Shown here piece by piece: positions 24,573 through 37,788 of a DNA stretch of 64,000 nucleotides (position 1 is its first letter; every line of letters begins with the position of its first letter). A model generated the notes under the pieces. The model had not been told where the DNA came from. It searched no databases and worked only from the letters and a program-made list of their open reading frames with translations. Position numbers and translations under genes: made by a program. The DNA is from Flammulina velutipes (Eukaryota > Basidiomycota > Agaricomycetes > Agaricales > Physalacriaceae), in NCBI GenBank assembly GCA_011800155.1, contig CM022371.1, positions 2,232,001 to 2,296,000 on the forward strand, read 5' to 3'.

Positions 24573-25654
24573 CTAGCCTCTACCTCTACCTCTGCCTCCT
24601 CTACCGCCACCGCGGCCACCTCCTCGACCACCTCCTCGACCGCGACCGCGACCTCCGCCTCTGGAACCGCGAGCAGCAGGGCCGTTGACGTGACTGATAT
24701 CTTCGCGGCTTAGTTTGAGCATTCCACCGCTAAACTTGCCGACTCCCATCCGCAACCCTCGCTCTCTGTCTCTCTTCTTAAAACCCTCGTCGGGGTCTTC
24801 GAAGACCTTTTTGATAGAGCGATGGTAGTTGCCCATGTTCTTTGCCTGGAGATAAATAGACATTAGTACTTTGTTATGTACGGATACGAAATGACATGCC
24901 TCTTCGACTTGAGTTTTTTGTCTTTCCTTTTCTTTGTCGACCAGACCGGTTCGAACGCGCTTTGCGTGTTTGCTTCTCTCTTCCTGGCGCACAGATTTTT
25001 CTCCCTTGCCGAGGCGAGCGCGACCGGCGAGTTCGAGTACACGGCCGGCCAAGGCTTTTTTGCGATGTGCAGGTGTCATGTCGAGTTCTGAGTTCAGCGA
25101 TCCAGATAGTAGCTTTGTGTGGACTAAACGGTGGAGGAGGGCATCGTTTTGGGTATTTGTTCTGGGCTATTGTGAGGTTGCATCGGATGTCATAGAGTTG
25201 TATCATGTACCGTTCTTCATCCTCTTCATCGGCGTTCAGCAGGTCATTGGTGTTTGTGGCATCACTTTTTATTCTGGACACTTTGGAAGACTAGAAAGGT
25301 CAGAACGGAGGCGATATATGGGGAAGCACATACCATGAATGCTTTCTTCATGGCGGCGTCATACGTTGTTTTCGATGAGCTCGATGTCTCCGTAAATACA
25401 ACAACATTCGGACCATTTGAGGAGCTGTCTGCAACAAAGTCATCATCGTTGTCGTTGTCGTTGAGTTCGCCGTCTTCATCCTCTTCGTCGAGATCTATTC
25501 CTCCCCATTCTTCCTCTTCCTCTTCAGAGGCTGATTCTGGCTCTTCCCACTTTCGTTTCGTGGAGGGGACAGCAAGAGGTATATCTCCAAATGATTGCAA
25601 GAAACTTTGTCCATTTGCGTTGAGAATTTGAAGCAACTCGTCTTGTTCGTCCAT
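24573..25654 (-). CDS. FAF1-like ribosome biogenesis protein (DUF4602 type)
   Basis: Four exons. The N-terminus is acidic (SASEEEEEEWGGIDLDEEDE). The DUF4602 core follows: KKAFMSSKVSRIKSDATNTND, TQNDALLHRLVHTKLLSGS, then LDMTPAHRKKALAGRVLELA and GRARLGKGEKSVRQEERSKH. After a further intron come AKNMGNYHRSIKKVFEDPDE and a long Gly/Arg tail. Yeast Faf1 acts in early 40S maturation and pre-rRNA cleavage in the nucleolus; human C1orf131 is the likely counterpart. The last intron (24899-24846) has a GC donor (GAG|GCATGT) and a clear branch site (TACTAAT). If unspliced it would insert 18 in-frame residues. The RGG/GRG tail is a nucleolar RNA-binding feature not present in yeast Faf1 as I recall it. 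Confidence 0.8.
24575..24660 (-). repeat. Gly/Arg (RGG-type) repeat tract at the FAF1-like C-terminus
   Basis: Tandem GGT/CGA/GGA-type codons encode alternating RG and GG units up to the stop codon. Such tails bind RNA and are usually arginine-methylated. Confidence 0.7.
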
Positions 25655-25768
25655 GACAATCGTCGAAAGCAGAAAATTATTGATCGGATCATTTGTTATT
25701 AGTGTTGTGTTGTTGTTGTCTCAGGGTTTCAGTTAGCTCTTATCATTACCACCACCACCAGAAAGAAA
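25655..25768. promoter_or_regulatory. Divergent promoter region, FAF1-like / RS-rich gene
   Basis: 114 bp between two start codons that face away from each other. T-rich and GTT-repeat-like sequence at 25690-25720, then CCACC repeats just before the plus-strand ATG. No TATA box is visible. Confidence 0.4.
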
Positions 25769-28079
25769 ATGGCTCCTAATGCTGGATGGAAACCACTTGG
25801 TAGACCGTCGAGGCCACCTTCAGCGCCACCAACAAATGCAGAACCCAAGCTATCCAAAAAAGCGCGAAAGAAAAGGGCAGCACAAAGATTGAACATCGGA
25901 GAGGCATCTGACAACTGGAATGGCCCCTCTGCGTCGCGGTCGACGTCGAGGGCGATGAATTCGATAGCTGAGTCTCCCCGACAGCCCGCTCTAGCAAATC
26001 GTTTTCATTCTCGCCCTCGCAGTCTTTCCAGATCTCGTAGTCCGTTTAGCCCACCGTACAGACCGCGTGCTGGTCCATCGCGACAACGCTCGAGGTCGTA
26101 TTCACCTCGTCGACGTTCTCCCTATCGCGCCACCTCTCCTATCCGTCGTCTCGGTTCTCCTTCCCGATATCGACGATTCGACCCTCCCTATCGTCCCCGT
26201 CGGTATTCACCATACCGTAACAGGAACATATCACCTCCTCGAGGGCGCACTCGATCTCGGTCGCGCTCACCGCGTCGCTCAAGGTCGCCGACGCCTCGAA
26301 GGAACAATCCCCAACGGGATCCGTCGCCTCCTGTCGCTTTTGGACCAGCTCCTCCCCCTACAACGGCTGTTAAACCAGAACCCACCTCTTCAACCAGGTC
26401 CGAAGGAACAAATGCTCAAGAAACAGAGGTCACACGACGTGAGCTTCTCCGCATACGTCTGGAACGGGAACGCGGTCTTGCCGCTGTCGATCCCTTCTCG
26501 CAGCTTGAGATGGAAAGAAGAAAGCAGGCCGAGAATGAGAAGAAAGCACAAGAGTTGGCTCGCTTGGAAGCGACACGCCAGGCAGAACAGCAAGCGCTCC
26601 AAGAAGCTGCCCGACGGGAAGCTCAGGCAGAAGAGGCGCGCCTAAAAGCGGCGGCGGAGGCAGAAAGACTAGCAGAGGTAGGCCGACAGGAGGCAGCAGC
26701 ACAGACAGCGCGCCAACAGGCGGAAACAGCTCAACTTGCGGAAGAAACAACAAGAATGGAAATGCTTCATGCGGAAGCGGAAGCTCGACAAGCTGAAACC
26801 ATCCAACGAGCAAGGCAACAGTTGGCGGAAGCCACTCGCAAAGTCCAAGAGGCAACAGAAATGGAGAAGATGCGTACTCAAGCCGAGGAAAAGGAGAAGA
26901 AAATGGCGGAGCATGATCGCCATTGGGATACTCCCTGGAACGATAGACAACATGCTCAACGCAACACTGAGGCAAACGGGAAAAGGCAAGCTGAAGAAGA
27001 GAAGCTGAAGTCTATTGAACAGGAAAAACGAAAGCAAACTCACGCCGCGCAAATGCGATCCTTCCAAGCTCGAGGATGGCGACAACCCCCACAATTAATG
27101 AACTTCGGGGCTTATCCTCGCACGATTCCTAGGTGGGCCATGGGACCGCCCTCCTTGCGTGCCACCAATGGTTCTGCAATTACGAGGACCACCACGACAG
27201 CGAAACCTGCAGTGAAACCCGCAACTTCCGATATGGAAATATCAGATTCAGATAATCCAAAGGAAGAGGAAGAAGATGATGACGAAGACGAAGACGCAAT
27301 CCGTCTGGTAAGCTATTGTCACTCATCCTGATCATGACTCCACAGATACCAATACCCACAGATACCTGGTCCTTTGCCTGGAAAATTCAAACGAGATCCC
27401 GACGACGAGGATGACACTCTCAAGGTACGACTTGACCCAGACGTTTGCCCGGCGCTCCTACTTAACTAATTCAGCCGCTTCGGCTACCCAAACGACCTAA
27501 GAAATGTGAAGACTCTGATGATTCTGATGAGGAGGTAATATTCATTGGCTCATTTTTATTCTGCGCGTTGATCCTCTGCAGCCTCCCCGCAAAAGGTGGA
27601 AAGCTACAGGTATGTCCCTCTTTTCTCTTCTATCGAATTCAGGTGCATCTTGAGTAGATCCCAAAGCCAATAAACGAGGACCGGGGAGGAACGAAAATCC
27701 TCCGCCTCCGCAACCACCTCGACCGGATTTTGCAGGCCTTCCTAGCTCGATAGCGAACACATTTGCCAGGATGGCTCAAATTAACGTGCGACCGGGCAAC
27801 ACTGGACCTCCGGGACGGTTACCTCAAGCACAAGCACAAAGACAGGCAGACGCGCGCGCTGTTCAACAACAGCCGGATCCGATCCCAAGACCAGCAGGAC
27901 CCGCAATCGCCACAACGGCACAGGAGCAATGGGTCCAGAGGATGCGGAATGGACAGCTTGTGGATCCACGAGATCGGGCTGCGCGAGAGACCGTAACGGC
28001 GTTACTCGCCCAGCGAGATGTCATTGATGCTCAGCTCAAAGGGTTGTATGAGACGTTTGGGAGGGATGTTCAGCGTTGA
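25769..28079 (+). CDS. RS-domain and coiled-coil protein, probable RNA-processing factor
   Basis: The first exon is long (25769 to about 27308). It begins [20 protein letters not shown] and has an Arg/Ser-rich region of about 120 residues (for example [20 protein letters not shown]), then an Ala/Glu/Gln/Arg coiled coil of about 240 residues. Acidic and Pro-rich parts follow over four more short exons. The end is better ordered: [20 protein letters not shown] followed by [20 protein letters not shown], a probable helical pair. RS repeats normally direct proteins to nuclear speckles and splicing complexes, but no RRM is present and I cannot name a family. The first intron must use the second CACAG acceptor; the first leads to a stop. 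Confidence 0.75.
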
Positions 28080-28200
28080 AGGCAATCGAGATCGATTCCA
28101 TATTCTACAACAATGAATGGACGAAATAAAGATAACAGGGTTACAGAGACATAAAGCATGATGGACCAACAGCAAGGGGATAAGATGAGTGAGGTATAGT

Positions 28201-31200
28201 TTATTCGTCAAATTGAGTGAGCTATACAGGCTGCGTGTTAGTAGGAAATTGAAACATGAGGCGAGGCTTACATCGAGTGTTAGAGTTGTCGAACTGTTGA
28301 TCTCTTGGTCGCGATAGATGCCCACGAGAGAGTTGCCTCGCTCGTACAAGGACCCCTTCAAGCTGATAACAATGAACTGGAAAGTATCGGAAGCATGCTT
28401 CCGAATGTAGTTCGCGATCTTGGCGACATTGGTGTTGTCCAATGCGGCATCAACCTCATCCAACACGAAGAAAGGTGCTGGTTGGTAGCTGAATGTGAGA
28501 AGCATCAGCAAATGACAGTTTGACGACATAAAACAGATTAAGAACCTATGAATGGCAAACAAGAGCGCAAGTGCAGCAACAGTCTTCTCGCCACCGGAGA
28601 GCTGGTCCATATCTCGAAATCGTTTCATAGGCGGCATCGCATGATATTTGACACCTGCGTTATAGGGTTCCTGTCACGCCAGTCAGTATGAGCTACGGAG
28701 GATGAGCGAAGACGGACTTCGGAATCTTCGAGTGCAAGATATGCTACACCTCCCATTGGCGCAGCCTTGCCCTTCGTGAGCTCCTTATAGACTGCATCTA
28801 TGACGTCGGATATGTGATTGAACGCCTTGTTGAACGCCTCGCATCTACGACGTAAGGGGAATCAATACAGAGCTTGGCCAATCTTGAAAGCACAAACCGT
28901 CTCTGTTTAACATCATTGAACTGATCGCGAGCACTTCTCGAATCCTTGCGTGACTGCTCGGCTTCTCGTTCAGTGTCCGCCAGTTTGGCTTCTACGTCGT
29001 CAAGCCTGCCAAAAAGAATTTAGTCTCCCATCCCGATAAATGACAATTCCTTACCTCTCGATAGCCTTCATATTCGGTGCCATCCTCTCTATCTCTTCAT
29101 TAATGGTAGTAATCGCAGCATCCAAATCTTCCAAAGTGCTCTATACCAACAATAAACAACACATACCATGGCAGGCTGCAGAATATACGCACCTCGCGAA
29201 CACTGTTGGACAAATCGGCAAAATTGACCTCGATACCAAAGTCAGGGATCCGTTTGGGGTGTTGCGTTGCGTCTTCATCCTCATCGACGTCCATAGCTAT
29301 GTCGTCACGTAGATTCTGTGTTCTGGTCAATCGCCGATGGCGTAATTGAATATGCACCGTACCTCTTCCATGGGGACATTTCGCAGATTGCCATGGAGTA
29401 GCGGAAGCTTGACTTCGTCTAATCGACATTTACGATAGATGGACGCCCGATCTATACCAGATTTCTCCAGGTCGTCGTTCTAAGCGAAGATCAGCAAAAG
29501 ATCAATTGTACTGTTAAAAGACGTGCCCGTAAAGTAATGTCCTTCAAGGCTTGCTCCAGCGCTTTGGAAGCCTTTGAGTTGGCCTTTTTGAACTGTTCCG
29601 TAACTTTCGCTTTCTCTTCAAAGGTCTCTTGTAGAGTTGCGAGTTCTTCTTGGTATGACTCTATCAAAGCCTCTGTGTTACTGATATCGTTGAGGATTGA
29701 TGCCTTGTCCGCCTCCAGTTTCTGAAGCGTAGCATCTTCCGTCGCGATATTCCGAGAGAGAAACTCTAGACGCTCCTTAGCGCCTTCCAGTGCTTCCTGT
29801 TCGAAATCACGCCTGAGAACACATTAAGGGCCTAATACAGACAAAATTGGAGATGCACAACTGACTGATGCTTTAGTCTCGCCATTTGTGTTTCGTAGCG
29901 GAGTCTGGCTTTGCTCTCCTCTTGTGCCACCTTCAGCTGGCGCTCTTCGTACTCTCGGATTGTCCCAACTTTGATCTTGCGACAGAAGGAGGAGAATATC
30001 CTCTCTGTCGCTTTATCGATGATGGCTTGAAGCCTGTCCATCTCACCACGGAAGTTATCGACGGTTTCTTGAGCCTTGGGTACACGTTAGCGCCACACTT
30101 CTCAAATAGGCTTGTCAAATCACCTTTGCGAGGGCAGGACCGTTCTGCTGAAGTTCTGCCTCGACATGTTTCAACTCGTCCTTGAGGCTGGAGATACGGC
30201 GTTTACAAACAGTCTATGTCCATATCGTTAACGCGAAAGGCCGGAGTTTAAGCAAAAATGCTTACCAGTTCGTCTTTAGTGAGTGTTATGCTAGACTCAA
30301 GAGCAGTGATGTCTGCGATTAATGCATCATCCGTTTTATTACGGGGCTTCTGCTTTGCCAACTCGCGTAGTTGGCTAGTGAGAGAGTCTCGCTGGCGAAT
30401 GAGGCCTGGAATGCAGTAAGTTACCAACATAGATCAAGAATGGAAGACGCGCCTTGTACATCTTTCTCGTCCCATTTCTTGGCATTTCCGTGAGAGCTGC
30501 GACCACCCGTTATCAGACCACTCTTGTGGATAACGGTACCCTCCAGCGTGACGGCTAAATTTGGGTCACTAACAATGAATGATATACCACTAGGTGCTTT
30601 CAAGTACCTTTGACATCTTGACCCTTCTCATAGCGAACATAACGAGCGACATCCATGGTGTCGCAGACAAGAGCATTCCCGCATGCATGGTGCATTGCAC
30701 GTTCCACTGCTGGTTCGTATTGAATGACATCAAGAGCCAACCGGACACCTTTCCCGAAAGAACGGAATTTGTCGTTCACAGGCTTGACTTGAATAGTGTC
30801 CAGAGGAATAAATGTGGCTTGACCCGCTCGTTGATTTCGCATATACTACCGAGAGATCTGAGTTTCATACGCCCATTTTCAAGAAAGGACACACCTACCT
30901 CGATGCAGTCGATGGCCGTCTTCTCCTCGTCAACTACCACAGCATCGATATTTCTTCCCAAAACAACGGATACCGCAGTTTGGTATTTTCTTTGGGACGG
31001 TTTGCAGAGATCAGAAACACGGCCTCGTACACCTTGAGACACGCATGAGAAGGGTGTGCGTCAAAGGACTCGACACTTGAACATACCTGGAAATAGTCTT
31101 TGGAGATTCTCCAATGTTTCTTTCAGTTTTGCGTCGCGCTCGGATGCGTGCTGATCGATACCAGCTTGCAGCAGCTCATTCAATACCCGGCCCATCTTCT

Positions 31201-33071
31201 CATTCGCTTGAGCTTCCAATTGTCTAGATAGATGTTAGGTCTGCTGTGCCACTGGTCTCGCCGACGTACTCGACTCTTGTTCGCTCTGATTGTTGATTGT
31301 CAAGTTCCTGTTTCTTTGCAGCTAGTTCAGTTTGAAGGGAATTGATCTTCGCGTCTAGCTATTGTATTGTGAGTTGCTACTCAAAAGGGGCAGATAGCAT
31401 AGAGAAGAAAACTGACCTCAGCCTTCTTCTCCGTTTGAATGCGCAAATCGTTAGACCTCGTTTCACGTTTGTCTTCCAGGCCCTCCTGTTTTTCCTTTAA
31501 AGTTGACAGAGTCCTAGATGCTGCCTTTTCGTCACGTTGTAGAGTCTCCAGGCTTTGTCGCTCGTCCACCGCAATGGTGCTAGCACTAGCTTGTCTATTT
31601 ATAGATGTCAGTCAAGCGTGACGCCTGCACAGAAAGTTCAACCTACAAACGATTGTACTCTTGAAAACTTTCTTCACTCAGTGCCATATTGTGCTGCGAC
31701 GCCTTACGTTGAGCCTCTGTAGAATTGTTTATGCTAATGTCTAGTATCGCAAATTGAACTCACCTTGGGCCTCATTCGCCTGCTGCTCAACAGTTTGCAG
31801 TTCTGATTCCAGCTTGGACACCTTGGCAGTAACGTCGGCGACAGACCTCTCGACATCGTCTTTCGTCTTCTCTGCCTTGCCCATTTTTCGCGTTGAGTGG
31901 GCGATTTGCGCTTCGGCGGCCGCAAGTTCGGGTTTCTACGAAGAAATCAGCAACAACACAAGAACACGAAAAACCAGAACGAACCTTGCTTTCTAAAGTT
32001 TTCTCCGCCTTTTTCACCTTTCTCTCCATCTGCATAACACCTGACCGGGCCTTGGCTTGGTCTGCGCGAGCGGCATCCAACTCTTGACCATGGATATTCT
32101 GTTGTTCCCGAAGTCCTTCAAGCGTCTTGCTGCACGCATTGATTTCTCGGATGTTATTCTCGATGTTCTCTTCGATATGATATAGCTTGTACAATGTTCG
32201 CTCGAGAGTGAGGATATCCTGCGGGAAATATTAGATGAGAGGGCAAGGTGATAAGTTGGGCTACGCACGCGGTCTCCACACTTGCGCTCGTACCTTTCAG
32301 CCTCTGTTTTTTGTTCCTTGTATTGTTTGATCTCGCCTGCAATTCCACGACGTTTGGTAAAGTTGCTCGTCGCGCTATCTGTTGCCTTTTCCTGTCCTGC
32401 TTTGGCCTTGTCATATTCTGCAGCGAGTTCGAGGGAGCCACTGATCTGCTCTATGAGGCGCGTGAGCTCTCGCGGTGACTGCGACGCGACTGCCTCGACG
32501 TCTCCCTGGAAAACAAGAAAGTTCTTTGCTTTGACAAGGATGTTGTGGCTGATGAGGGCGGCATTGTAGTTGGTGTATGTCACGACCTTGCCATTCAGTT
32601 TGTATTCGGACGCGCCAGTGGTTGAGATTCTGGACAACGTGAAAAAGGCAGACACGCAGGAATGCCGGTACTCACGTTCTCTGGAAGCGCCATTCCTTAT
32701 CGTTGGTGTCGATGTAGACAGCGAGGACCCAGGCTTTCTTGGCTGTCCCTTCGCCCTCGTCCTGTTCATCGTCGGCGCCAGACTGCGATTCGGCGTCGAC
32801 GGTGTCCTTGGCCAGCTTTCTGCCGCGATAAACGAGATCCTTGAGCTGCGAGCTGCGAAGCTGTGCGCTCTTTACGCCGAGAACAAAGGATATTGCGTCC
32901 ATAAGATTTGATTTCCCAGCGCCATTTGGACCGATTACTGAGGTAAAGTTCTTGAATGGCCCTATAGTTTGGTGACCGCTGAGATAAAGGTGAGAAACAG
33001 AAATGAATGCAAGCAGAATGAACCGACCGATACGATTTAAAGTCGCATACTTCAATCTGGATGAGGGGCAT
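28201..33071 (-). CDS. SMC1: Cohesin subunit SMC1
   Basis: ATPase arm of cohesin, holding sister chromatids together. The start [20 protein letters not shown] leads directly to Walker A in [19 protein letters not shown] and to [14 protein letters not shown]. Two long coiled coils surround a hinge whose visible parts include [33 protein letters not shown] and [20 protein letters not shown]. The C-terminal head has the signature [19 protein letters not shown], Walker B in [15 protein letters not shown], and [19 protein letters not shown]. The last exon is short; with the acceptor CTGTATAG the protein ends TLTLDLTQFDE, matching SMC1 tails. The LIRLQ-type N-terminus and this ending separate it from SMC3. 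Many introns. Divergent from the ABC transporter, 119 bp apart. Confidence 0.93.
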
Positions 33072-33190
33072 CGTCAAAGTCGCGTCGAGGCGCGTTACCG
33101 TCACAGTCACGATCCACGGCTCCGGGTGGGAATTGCCCGATGAGGCCGACGAGCATGCACCTTATGTAAAGCCAGGACGATCAACGATGG
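33072..33190. promoter_or_regulatory. Divergent promoter region SMC1 / ABC transporter
   Basis: 119 bp between start codons. It contains two CGCG-type cores (around 33080-33096) that resemble MluI cell-cycle box cores without the full ACGCGT. A cell-cycle role would suit SMC1 but is only an inference. Confidence 0.35.
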
Positions 33191-36100
33191 ATGCCCTCAT
33201 TCGACGCGCTCCGAATGTCGACAGAAGATGCGGACTGGCATCTCGCTGATACCCACCAAGAAAAGCTTTCCTTTTCCTCTGTCTCGCCAGTCGACGTTCA
33301 CATTCGACAGCTCAACGTCAGCGTCGAACCGCCAGCGTACAAGAGCTGGTTTGCCAACAAGAAATCAGCCACCGACGAGGAAAAAGCAGCCCCAAAGCGC
33401 ATTCTTGCAGATATAAATGCAGACTTTCTCCGAGGAAGCTTGACTGGCATCGTCGGCAGCAGTGGAAGTGGAAAGGCGAGCATCACTATCTTGTTTGCAG
33501 CTCTTAGCTGATACCGACTGCTAGACGACGCTGCTCAATGTGCTCTCTCACCGGATGCGTAGCAGAAATCTTAACATCAATGGACAACTGTTCTACAACG
33601 ACTCTTCCTCCCTGTCCTCGGTAACTCACGCATATGTCACCCAAACTGATGTCCTCTTGCCAACACTCACCGTCCGCGAAACCCTGATGTATGCCGCAGA
33701 TCTTCGTCTTCCTTCGTCAACGACAAAGGCCGAACGCGCGCGCCTCGTCGAAGAGATCATTCTCGAGCTTGGTCTGAAGGAATGTGCCAGTACATCGGTA
33801 GGCGATGGATTCCGTCGACGGGGATGCTCTGGGGGCGAACGCAGACGCGTCAGCATTGGCGTTCAAATGCTCGGGAATCCGTCTGTTCTCTTTCTAGACG
33901 AGCCCACCACTGGACTGGACGCCACCAGCGCCTTCCAGCTCGTCAAAACACTCAAGGGTGTTGCTGAAAGAGGCAGGACTATCATTATGACCCTCCACCA
34001 GCCCCGCTCAGAGGTTTTCTTTATGCTCCATAGAGTCACTCTTCTTGCTCAAGGACGCGTGCTATACACCGGACCTGTCGCCGAGGCTACATCTTGGTTT
34101 GAGACCCTCTTACCGCCCCTTCCGCCCCATGTCAATCCCGCGGATTACCTCATTGACGCCGCTGCGATTGACGTGCGCACAAGCCCAGCCGAAAGAGATT
34201 CTCGGGCTCGTGTGCAGAAGCTCACCGTCGCATGGCAAGAACACTCCTCGAACTTGTTCTCACCTGTCAAACGAGAGTCCGACGCGTCTATCGATCAGGT
34301 CGACGTCCCCGACCAGAGTATGAAGGCTCCCATCCAGCGCACGGTTAGGACGCTTGTCTTCCGGACCTTTAAAACATCTTTCCGCGATCCTTTAGGTTTG
34401 GCAACTTTTTGGATCGAGGCAGTCTTGATGGGTGTCACTGTGGGGCTGGTCTTTCTCCAGTTGCCCGAGTCTCTTTCAGGCATCCGCTCGCGTCAAGCTG
34501 CTGTGTACACGGCAGTTGGTCTGCAAGGATACCTAATAGTCATGTTCGAAGTCTATCGACTGTCCGTCATCGAGATGCCCATCTTCGATCGGGAACACGG
34601 AGAAGGGGTTGTAGGCGTCCTTCCTTGGATTATCAGCCATCGCCTCTCGCACTTTGTCCTCGAGGATGTAATCGTCCCATTCATCTTTGCTGCAACAACA
34701 TACTGGATCATTGGCCTCACTCCTGACGCAGTACGCTTTTTTGTGTACTTTGCGGTCGTGTTTCTGAGCCAACTGACTTCTGTCACATTTGCGGGCCTGG
34801 CAGTCGCTTTGTCGAGGGATTTTGCAACGTCGGCTCTGGCGGCCAATCTAGCCTTCACCGTTCACTCGTTTGCTTGTGGATTCTTTGTCCAAGCTGACTA
34901 CATCCCGATATGGCTGCGCTGGTTGAAATGGGTAACACAAGTGGTAAGCGCTCTTCCTTATTTGCATGACTCCTGTGTTTATGTAACTCAATCACTAGTT
35001 CTATGGCTTTACAGCACTCGTTTACAATGAATTCAATGATCGGTTCTACGACTGCCCAGACGGTGACCCCAGGACCGATCCGGCGTGCGTCTCATACCGA
35101 GGTGACTTCATCATCGGCTCACTCGCTGTCCCGAGGGTTGGCGGAGAGTGGCGCATCGTTCCGCTTTGTGCTATCCTCGGCTTCGCCGTTATTTACTTCC
35201 TCCTCACAATTCTTCTCCTTCACTTGAAGAAAGTTGACATCACTATGCTTGGGCAAAAACAACGCCCCGTGGAGAACAAGGAGAAGCAGGTCTCTATCAA
35301 GAGCCGAGGAGACAACACGGTGCAAGGAGTTGACGTTGGGTTGACAGACTATTCACTCAGAATACGCAATCGAGGCGGAAATCCCTTGACCATCTTGGAC
35401 AACATCACAACGCATTTCGAGGCAGGAAAAGTCAATGTCATCCTTGGACCGTCGGGAAGCGGCAAATCGTCGTTGCTGAACTTGATGGCGCAGCGGCTGC
35501 AGTCAACTTGGAGGACAACGTACGAAGCGGAAGGCGAATTGACCTTGAATGGTGTCGCCGCCGATGGCAGCCTGATTCAGTCACTTTGCTCCTATGTAAC
35601 ACAGGACGACGCTGCTCTTTTGCCCTACCTCACCGTAAGGGAAACCTTGAGGTTCTCCGCTGGGTTACGCCTTCCAAACACGTTCACCAAGGAAGAGAAA
35701 TTGCAAAAGGCAGACGAAGTGCTGGATAAGATGGGCCTTAGAGACTGCGCGGAAACCCTCGTAGGCGGTGAGCTTAAGAAGGGAATCTCTGGGGGCGAGA
35801 AACGGCGTGTAAGTATTGCCATACAGGTCCTGACTGAACCGCAGGTTTTAATGTGAGTTCACGACTTTTTCTTATGAACTTATAAGCTTATGCACGCTAT
35901 CTAGGTTAGACGAACCGACTTCTGGATTGGACGCATTTACGGCCGGTTCCATCATGGACGTTCTCAACCAACTTGCTCACGAAGGTCGAACAATCATAAC
36001 AACCCTCCATCAAAGTTCATCGGAGCTCTTCAAACACTTTGGAAATGTACTTCTTCTTGCCAAAGGCGGTCGCGTAGCCTACGCAGGTCCGGGACCTAGA

Positions 36101-37416
36101 ATGCTGGATTACATGGCCTCAGTCGGATTCAAATGTCCGTCTACAATGAATCCTGCAGACTTCGCCTTGGACGTGGTGTCTGTGGATTTGCGAGAGGCAG
36201 CGCGGGAAGAAGTCAGTAGGGCGAAGGTCGATAAGCTGGTTACAGCCTTCAAGTCGGTTTCGCAGCCCAAGAAGAATTTCGCAGGCAAGACGGCGCCGAC
36301 AAATCTGAAGGAGTACGAGAAGAAGATGTCTGCGTTGGTGGTATCTCTTCCTATCCTTCTCCATCGAGGTTGGCTGGGAACTATTCGACAGCCAGAGGTG
36401 ATAAATGCCCGGCTCGGTAATGTTCTAGGACTTGGGGTGAGTGCAATGCTTCAGCGAGACGTATGTGCCAGTCCTGACATGCAGTTTATCTAGATTGTGT
36501 CAGCGATATTCTTTTCACCACTTGGCCACGACTACGTGAGCGCTATACAGAACAGGATTGGGTGTATACAAGAAATCTTGCCTCGTAAGACTTGTTTCTA
36601 ACTCTTGAAACAGACACTAACCTCCTTTAGTTTACTTCGTTGGTATGCTTGTTAACGTCGCTGTCTATCCCATTGAGAGAGACATCTTCTATCGGGTATG
36701 TGTCGTTAGTTTATTCCAGTACGCGACTAACAGCATTGCTAGGAATACGACGACGGGGCTTACTCCATTGAATCATTCTTTATGTCGTATCTGTTCTTGG
36801 AGCTCCCTGGCGAAATCCTGTCGTGTTTAATGTTTGCAGCTCTCGCTGCGATAGCCACAAATCTGCGACGCACGATCGGTTTCTACTTTATCGTGACTCT
36901 CAACTCCATTGCCATCGTCAATGCCGGGGAGTCTCTTGGCATTATCTTTAACACCATCTTCAACGACAACACTGGACTGGCGCTCAATGTCACCAATGTC
37001 CTGTTGTCAGTGTCAAATTTTATGGCTGGTACGTACTGTACATTCCCTCTTGCTAGTTTGGTATTGATTATGAACGACGGATAGGTCTAATGAGCGTGGA
37101 CCAACCCGCATTTTTCAAGGGTCTCAACAAGATATCGCCTTTGGGGTATGCAGTCAACAATCTAGTGCCCTACAGCTACAGAGGACAGACGTTCACCTGC
37201 AACGACGACCAGAGGCTACCTAATGGTAGCTGCGTAATCAGCACCGGAGAGCAGGTTCTCGAGATTTACAACCTCGACAAGATCAACGCTCCGCTAAATC
37301 TAGGTGCTATCGTTATCACTGCTGTGATATACCGGTTACTAGCGTACGCTGTCCTAAAGGCGTCGAAGGCGAAATTTAGGGTCCGGAGGAATGCTGTCTC
37401 TGCTTCAAATTCGTGA
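33191..37416 (+). CDS. Full-size ABCG (White-type) transporter, Yol075c-like
   Basis: Two NBD-TMD halves in one chain, each nucleotide-binding domain first. NBD1 has Walker A GSSGSGKTT, signature CSGGERRRVSIG and Walker B SVLFLDEPTTGLDA. NBD2 has GPSGSGKSS, ISGGEKRRVS and VLMLDEPTSGLDA. Each is followed by about six membrane helices, for example FVVYFAVVFLSQLT-type stretches in half one and ELPGEILSCLMFAALAAIAT in half two. Unlike PDR pumps, neither half is degenerate and the PDR N-terminal domain is absent, so the closest known type is yeast Yol075c. The substrate is unknown; lipids or hydrophobic compounds are likely. The first intron (33476-33524) has a GC donor and splits the Walker A Lys from its Thr. 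Eight exons; the first half is mostly one exon. Confidence 0.9.
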
Positions 37417-37788
37417 TGTTGGGCTTTACACTTGGAATAATGTTAACGTTACTTATGCATATTATGGCTACTACAATCGTACTTAATTCACAATCATACA
37501 GTTTGTGCGACAGGGTTGTCGGTATACCCTTCAGCGACATCGCCATTTTATAGAAAGTGTCTCTGTCGAACGGAGCTATCGGTATGTTGTTCCTAATTAT
37601 ACCCTCGACCAAGTCGGGCTATTAGGAACGTGTCAGTACTCAAGCGCTCAACCTCTATAGCTACATCGCCGCTCTTGTCTCTCTTTTCCTGACGCGTTAT
37701 GAGTGTGGCGTGACCGAATGATCTACTGATGTGATCTTATCTTCCACGTGGCGATCGCGTCTGTCTCCCCAGGTATCCTCTTACCACA
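37417..37788. other. Intergenic region, 5' side of MOB1
   Basis: About 370 bp. It should hold the ABC transporter 3' UTR and the MOB1 promoter. The sequence CCCCAG|GTATCC at 37768-37777 could be a 5' UTR acceptor, but I cannot prove it. No coding potential seen. Confidence 0.4.

Noticed and set aside
26390..27094. Long minus-strand frames opposite the RS/coiled-coil gene
   Set aside because: Leu/Phe/Pro-rich antisense of a Glu/Arg/Ala coiled coil; no splice signals and no family similarity.
33061..33190. Frame overlapping the SMC1 start as an ABC transporter N-terminus
   Set aside because: It is out of frame with the first nucleotide-binding domain; ATG at 33191 is in frame and starts a plausible cytosolic N-terminus.
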